Shown here piece by piece: positions 60,245-64,000 of a stretch of 64,000 nucleotides of DNA (positions are counted from its first letter, which is position 1; the number at the start of each line of letters is the position of its first letter). The stretch spans positions 618,180-682,179 of the forward strand of contig DOTG01000026.1 in the NCBI GenBank assembly GCA_003512955.1, in the 5' to 3' direction. Source of the stretch: Marinilabiliales bacterium. Its GTDB lineage: Bacteria > Bacteroidota > Bacteroidia > Bacteroidales > SZUA-534. The translations under genes and the position numbers were made by a program. The notes beneath the pieces were generated by a model. It worked only from the letters and a program-made list of their open reading frames with translations, was not told where the DNA came from and did no database searches.

Positions 60245-63013
60245 TTAATTGATATTGATTCCTAAAATCAAAACATCGTCCACCTGGGTGTGGTTTCCCT
60301 TCCACTGGTAGAACTGGTTTTCGATAATCTGCTTTTGAGCTTGTGAAGGTTTATTGGCACATTCTTTTATGATGTTCCGGAATTTTAAACCCTTCATTTT
60401 TGAACCGTTTGCTCCTCCAAATTGGTCGTAATATCCATCGGTGTACATAAAAATCTGGTCATTGGGTTGAAGGTTCAGGTTGGTGGATGAAAAGGGGCGA
60501 TCTTCGTTATCGAAAAAGCCTACAGGCATACGGTCAGGTTTTAATTCAATAAGGTCGGCATTTCGAAGAATCATGATGGGATTCATGGCTCCGGCATATT
60601 CCAAAAGGTTGTTTTTTAGGTCGATGGAGATGATGGACATATCTAATCCGTCGCTGGCAATATGCTCGCCTTCGCTTTGGTGCAAATGATCAATAATGTT
60701 CATCCTTAACCGGTTAAGGATGATGGATGGCGAAACAAATCCCTTTTCGTTCACAATTTTATTCAAAAACGAGATGCCGATTAAGCTCATGAATGCCCCG
60801 GGAACCCCGTGTCCTGTGGAATCGGCACAAGCAACTATTAACCGATCGAAGCGGTAGGTAATCCAATAAAAATCGCCGCTTACAATTGATTTGGGCAAAT
60901 GGAAACAGAAACTATCCGGAAAATGTTTGGTTAGGGTGTTAAATGGAGTCATCATGGCCTCCTGAATGCGCTTGGCGTAATAAATGCTCGAAGTGATGTC
61001 GTGGTTTTTCGAAATTATCTCGTTTTCTGCTTCCTTAATCCTGGTGATGTCCGATTCAATAGCAATCATCCGGTCAATACGGCCATTGGCATCAAGAATC
61101 GGGGTTAAGGTAGTTTGCACCCAAATTTCCTGACCCCATTTGGTTTTATTCAAGGCTTCGTACGTAATGGGTTTTTTGTCGCCATACCAAACACTTACCA
61201 ATTCCCGGATGTCAATGTTGGCATGGTCGCCCACTAAATCGATGTTTTCAATTCTTTGCAAATCGTCAAGGGTATATCCGTGCATCTTCACGTACCCTTC
61301 GTTCACCCATAGAATCCGGCCAACTTCATTCATCACTTTTATCCCGTTGTCGGTTTCGCGTGCAACGATGGAAAGTTTTTCAAGTTCGCGGTTTATTTCC
61401 ATCAGGTATTGCTGCTGCACTTCAATCTCTTCTTTTTGCTGGGCAATCTGGTTGTTCCGTATTTCGAGTTTTCGCTGATGCCTCCGTTTTTGATAAATCA
61501 AAGTCAACAAACCAAAGGTTAACAGGCTTATCAGCAAAAGGATGATTCCTATAAATACAATGATGGACTTTTGTTTTTCCAACAACATTTTGTTGCTTAA
61601 AAGGACCTTGTTCTGCTCGTTTCTTTCTTTGGTCAACGAATGGATGACGGTTTCCTGCTTCATTTTTTCAAGATCGAACTGAAGGAGTTTTAGTTCAACC
61701 GAGTTCGTTAAATATTGCTGAATATCTGCCATCTGGTTTGCAGCCACCAAGGCATCGGTGGATTGTTTGTAATCGCCCAGCGCATAGCAAACATCCGATA
61801 AATTACGATAAGCCAAAAGCACCTCATTTTGGTCATTGATTGTTTTGCTGTAACCTATCGCTTTTTTCGCATAAAATAAAGCGCTGTCGTTTTTTTGAAA
61901 AGCCAAATAATATTTTGATAACTGGAGATTGGTAATAAAGTAAAGATAACTGTCGGCCAATAATTTATCGGTTTCATTGGCCTTCCAAAGAGTAGGTAAT
62001 ACCAACGGATGTTGTTTGGTAAGCAGGTAATATTCGGCCAAACTATTCAACGATAGACATTGCCCAAAAGCATCACCAACTTTTTGAAAATTATTCAGCG
62101 AAGCCGTCAAAAACAGATCCGCCTCTTTATATTTATGCGTTTGTAAATACAGTTCCCCAAGTAACAGTGCCATTTCTGCTTCCCCTTTCAGGTAATTTTT
62201 GTTTTCGTGAAGCGAGAGAGCCTGCTTAAAATAATATTCGGCTCTATCTTCGTTCTTTTGTTTCAGATAAATTTGTCCGATCAAAGAATAAGCAAGAGCC
62301 ACGGACTTTGATGCCGTATCGGTTTTAGAATGCTCCAACACTTTATACAAAGAAATCATGGAGGGCAAAAAATTGTCCTGTTTGAATTCCAACAGACCCT
62401 CGTATGCATCATGTTTCGTCTTCAGATGTTGCAGGTTCACATCTTTCAGTTTGGTTTCGGCGGTAGCAAGGCGGGTTTTGGCCGCTTCAAAGTTCGAAAG
62501 GTAGAGGTAACAGTATGCTTCGGCCAAATTTATTTCAGCCTCCAGTTCTTCGTACCCGAGATGGTACACCTGGATTTTTGATTGCCTCAAATACTCCAAA
62601 GCCTCTAAGTAAAGCCTTTTTTCGATAAATACTTTTGAAAGCAGAAAATAGGACAACGCCTTTTCTTCGTTAGTGGCGGCAAACAACAGGCTTTGTTCAA
62701 AAAATTGTTTTGATTTGTTGAATTGACTGGCTACAAAAAAATACCCGCCCAATAAAAACGAACTCTTATATATGGTTTCTTTTTGAGCATTTTCCCGGGC
62801 CCAGTCCAATTGTCTTTGCGTGATGGAGGTAAAATTGGAGTCTTGTTTAAACAGGATTTGACCCGACAGAAAATCTTCTGCCTGTGTGTATGCAAAAGGC
62901 ATCTTCGACATCATTGAAAGTATGCTGTCGTTCAATTGATCGTACGTAGTGGCTTTGCTGTTTTTCAAAAAAATGAAAACGGAAGCAAAAAGAAGTAAAC
63001 AATAAAATCTCAA
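60245..63013 (-). CDS. TPR-PAS-SpoIIE (PP2C-type) serine phosphatase
   Basis: 922 residues. A signal peptide is followed by a periplasmic TPR array (about 30-430, e.g. ALAYSLIGQIYLKQKNEDRA), a membrane helix (about 485-507), a coiled coil, and a PAS domain (about 545-665; NEVGRILWVNEGYVKMHGY, ending VDRMIAIESDITRIK-like). The C-terminus is the SpoIIE/PP2C phosphatase (about 690-922) with KSIVSGDFYW, ACADSTGHGVPGAFMSLIG and MYTDGYYDQFGG, the metal-binding aspartates in order. It would sense through the TPR and PAS parts and dephosphorylate an anti-anti-sigma or similar protein. No such partner is next to it. Confidence 0.9.
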   Translation of the reverse strand: MRFYCLLLFASVFIFLKNSKATTYDQLNDSILSMMSKMPFAYTQAEDFLSGQILFKQDSNFTSITQRQLDWARENAQKETIYKSSFLLGGYFFVASQFNKSKQFFEQSLLFAATNEEKALSYFLLSKVFIEKRLYLEALEYLRQSKIQVYHLGYEELEAEINLAEAYCYLYLSNFEAAKTRLATAETKLKDVNLQHLKTKHDAYEGLLEFKQDNFLPSMISLYKVLEHSKTDTASKSVALAYSLIGQIYLKQKNEDRAEYYFKQALSLHENKNYLKGEAEMALLLGELYLQTHKYKEADLFLTASLNNFQKVGDAFGQCLSLNSLAEYYLLTKQHPLVLPTLWKANETDKLLADSYLYFITNLQLSKYYLAFQKNDSALFYAKKAIGYSKTINDQNEVLLAYRNLSDVCYALGDYKQSTDALVAANQMADIQQYLTNSVELKLLQFDLEKMKQETVIHSLTKERNEQNKVLLSNKMLLEKQKSIIVFIGIILLLISLLTFGLLTLIYQKRRHQRKLEIRNNQIAQQKEEIEVQQQYLMEINRELEKLSIVARETDNGIKVMNEVGRILWVNEGYVKMHGYTLDDLQRIENIDLVGDHANIDIRELVSVWYGDKKPITYEALNKTKWGQEIWVQTTLTPILDANGRIDRMIAIESDITRIKEAENEIISKNHDITSSIYYAKRIQEAMMTPFNTLTKHFPDSFCFHLPKSIVSGDFYWITYRFDRLIVACADSTGHGVPGAFMSLIGISFLNKIVNEKGFVSPSIILNRLRMNIIDHLHQSEGEHIASDGLDMSIISIDLKNNLLEYAGAMNPIMILRNADLIELKPDRMPVGFFDNEDRPFSSTNLNLQPNDQIFMYTDGYYDQFGGANGSKMKGLKFRNIIKECANKPSQAQKQIIENQFYQWKGNHTQVDDVLILGININ

Positions 63014-63401
63014 AACACCCTATTTAGAACGCCAAAATAAAGAATTTTTTTTAAATATCCGGTTTTAAATTTTTTACACTCAAAAAACAGGGCCAAACCC
63101 AACGAACGCAAATAGCCCGTCTCCTATTGAGAAATTTATGATAAAACAATAGGGGGGGGCGCTCTTTTCAATGAAACAACCGGACGGCCATCATTTAGCA
63201 TGGAGTATCTCCGGTATTTAGAAACATTGGGTAGAAAACAGAAAGTATTTTCACTCTGCATTAAAAAATAACCTCGGGTATGTACAACTTCGGAATTTTT
63301 TTATATCATTGTGCAGTGAAAGTTTATTGTCAGCCATAAACCAACAATTTATTGACAAATGGTACCATATTAATATGTATAACCTTATAACAACAATAGC
63401 T
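63014..63401. other. Divergent intergenic region, no gene seen
   Basis: These 388 bases lie between the leftward phosphatase gene and the rightward small exported protein. They contain a run of eight Gs (63152-63159) and a small inverted repeat CCTATTG (63123-63129)/CAATAGG (63147-63153). No exact TAnnTTTG element is seen for either gene. In-frame ATGs upstream of 63402 exist but give no signal peptide. Confidence 0.45.
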
Positions 63402-63917
63402 ATGAAACACCTTTTATTATTCACGGCAGTGCTTATTTTAACTGCAGCTTCAACATTTGTTAAGGCCCAGGATACGCTGCCCGCAGGGGACAACAACGCG
63501 GTGCCCCCCATGGAGATAGCCACGAACCCCATCAAGACAGTCCTGGACGGTTTTTTGCCTGATACGGTCCAGGATTACAGGATTATGGTGCAGGTCAAAG
63601 ATGATATAGACAACAGCCTGACCGGCTGCTTCAGTTCATACAAAGCCGTGGGCAGCCCCAGCGAAGTCATCAATATTTCCATCCGCCGGGGGGAACTGTC
63701 GTTTATGGCCGTTCCCGATGCCGATATCCAGGAAGAGCCGGCCACGGTAGGCGGTTACCCGGCAAAGGTTACCACCAGGATGGGCGGGATGCTGGCCACC
63801 CTTGAAATCTCGGTCAACGGCAAGGTGGTCAGCTTCAGCTACCGGGGCAACTCAGGTGCCGCTGTTTTACAAAGTTTTGCCGGGCAGTTCAATTATTCCA
63901 TTATATCCAGTTTATAA
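63402..63917 (+). CDS. Small exported protein of unknown function
   Basis: 171 residues from the start chosen at 63402, where a signal peptide begins (MKHLLLFTAVLILTAASTFV, cleavage after KAQ). Longer in-frame starts upstream would bury the signal. The mature part is short and beta-rich, with DTVQDYRIMVQVKDDIDNS and a closing VVSFSYRGNSGAAVLQSFAG. It contains no motif I can name. Its coding DNA is clearly richer in G and C than the AT-rich neighbours (38 of 60 bases in the line starting 63481), recalling the GC-rich block in the adhesin. A further gene begins 26 bases after its stop on the same strand. Confidence 0.72.
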   Translation: MKHLLLFTAVLILTAASTFVKAQDTLPAGDNNAVPPMEIATNPIKTVLDGFLPDTVQDYRIMVQVKDDIDNSLTGCFSSYKAVGSPSEVINISIRRGELSFMAVPDADIQEEPATVGGYPAKVTTRMGGMLATLEISVNGKVVSFSYRGNSGAAVLQSFAGQFNYSIISSL

Positions 63918-63943
63918 CCGATAACCCTTTATAAGAAAAGACA

Positions 63944-64000
63944 ATGAAAAACACAATTAAATATATCATCGGCGGAACCTTATTATTGACAGTAACCACC
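63944..64000 (+). CDS. Start of an exported protein (partial)
   Basis: Only 19 codons are visible before the window ends: MKNTIKYIIGGTLLLTVTT, the beginning of a signal peptide or membrane anchor. It starts 26 bases after the small exported protein gene and is probably co-transcribed. Nothing can be said of its function. Confidence 0.6.
   Translation, partial: MKNTIKYIIGGTLLLTVTT

Noticed and set aside
63309..63401. Longer start for the small exported protein
   Set aside because: The added 31 residues would precede and bury a textbook signal peptide that starts at 63402.

Overview
The window reads as chromosomal DNA of a member of the Bacteroidota, probably a Bacteroidales/Marinilabiliales-type organism. 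The basis is: two giant exported proteins with C-terminal type IX secretion (T9SS) sorting domains, an ECF sigma/anti-sigma-like/outer-membrane-barrel operon, TPR-PAS-SpoIIE and GAF-PAS signalling proteins of the style common in that phylum, TAnnTTTG-type -7 promoter elements, and generally AT-rich coding sequence. I cannot name the species.

Layout. 1-1629: truncated start of an exported protein on the left edge, then a decayed IS4-type element. 1970-9999: alpha-2-macroglobulin lipoprotein plus pbpC, the classic envelope-defence/peptidoglycan-repair pair, with a perfect 14-bp inverted repeat between them. 10165-16975: housekeeping and small genes (NadD-like, Gfo/Idh/MocA oxidoreductase, membrane LytTR regulator, nitronate monooxygenase-like, thioredoxin, CCA-adding enzyme, a PIN toxin/antitoxin-like pair). 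17107-21995: exported nuclease/phosphatase-fold protein overlapping a beta-helix lipoprotein, and a GAF/PAS sensor with no visible output domain. 22211-32338: a 3,375-residue T9SS cargo protein made of repeated beta-sandwich modules. 32575-33975: a REP/RAYT island (palindromic hairpins on both sides of a frameshifted HUH transposase), followed by polA and queD.

37760-46841: a surface-polysaccharide locus with flippase, FkbM methyltransferase, DUF6625-type protein, acyltransferase, glucuronyl C5-epimerase-like protein and three glycosyltransferases, mostly one leftward operon. It faces, across a regulatory gap with a 19-bp inverted repeat, a 1,826-residue PKD/LamG-like T9SS adhesin (47177-52657). 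The middle of this adhesin is a GC-rich mosaic block bounded by two identical 266-bp direct repeats. 52757-63013: ilvE, tandem Usp-like protein, class III cyclase-HD protein with an Asn at the first metal position, the ECF sigma operon, and a TPR-PAS-SpoIIE phosphatase. 63402-64000: a GC-richer small exported protein and the first codons of another gene.

How they work together (inference): most of the accessory content concerns the cell envelope, namely its repair (A2M/PbpC), its coat (polysaccharide locus) and its T9SS-delivered surface proteins, with stress and regulatory genes around it. The observations most worth following are the mosaic adhesin, the REP/RAYT island with covarying hairpins, the triplicated module in the anti-sigma-like protein, and the inverted repeat between the polysaccharide operon and the adhesin.
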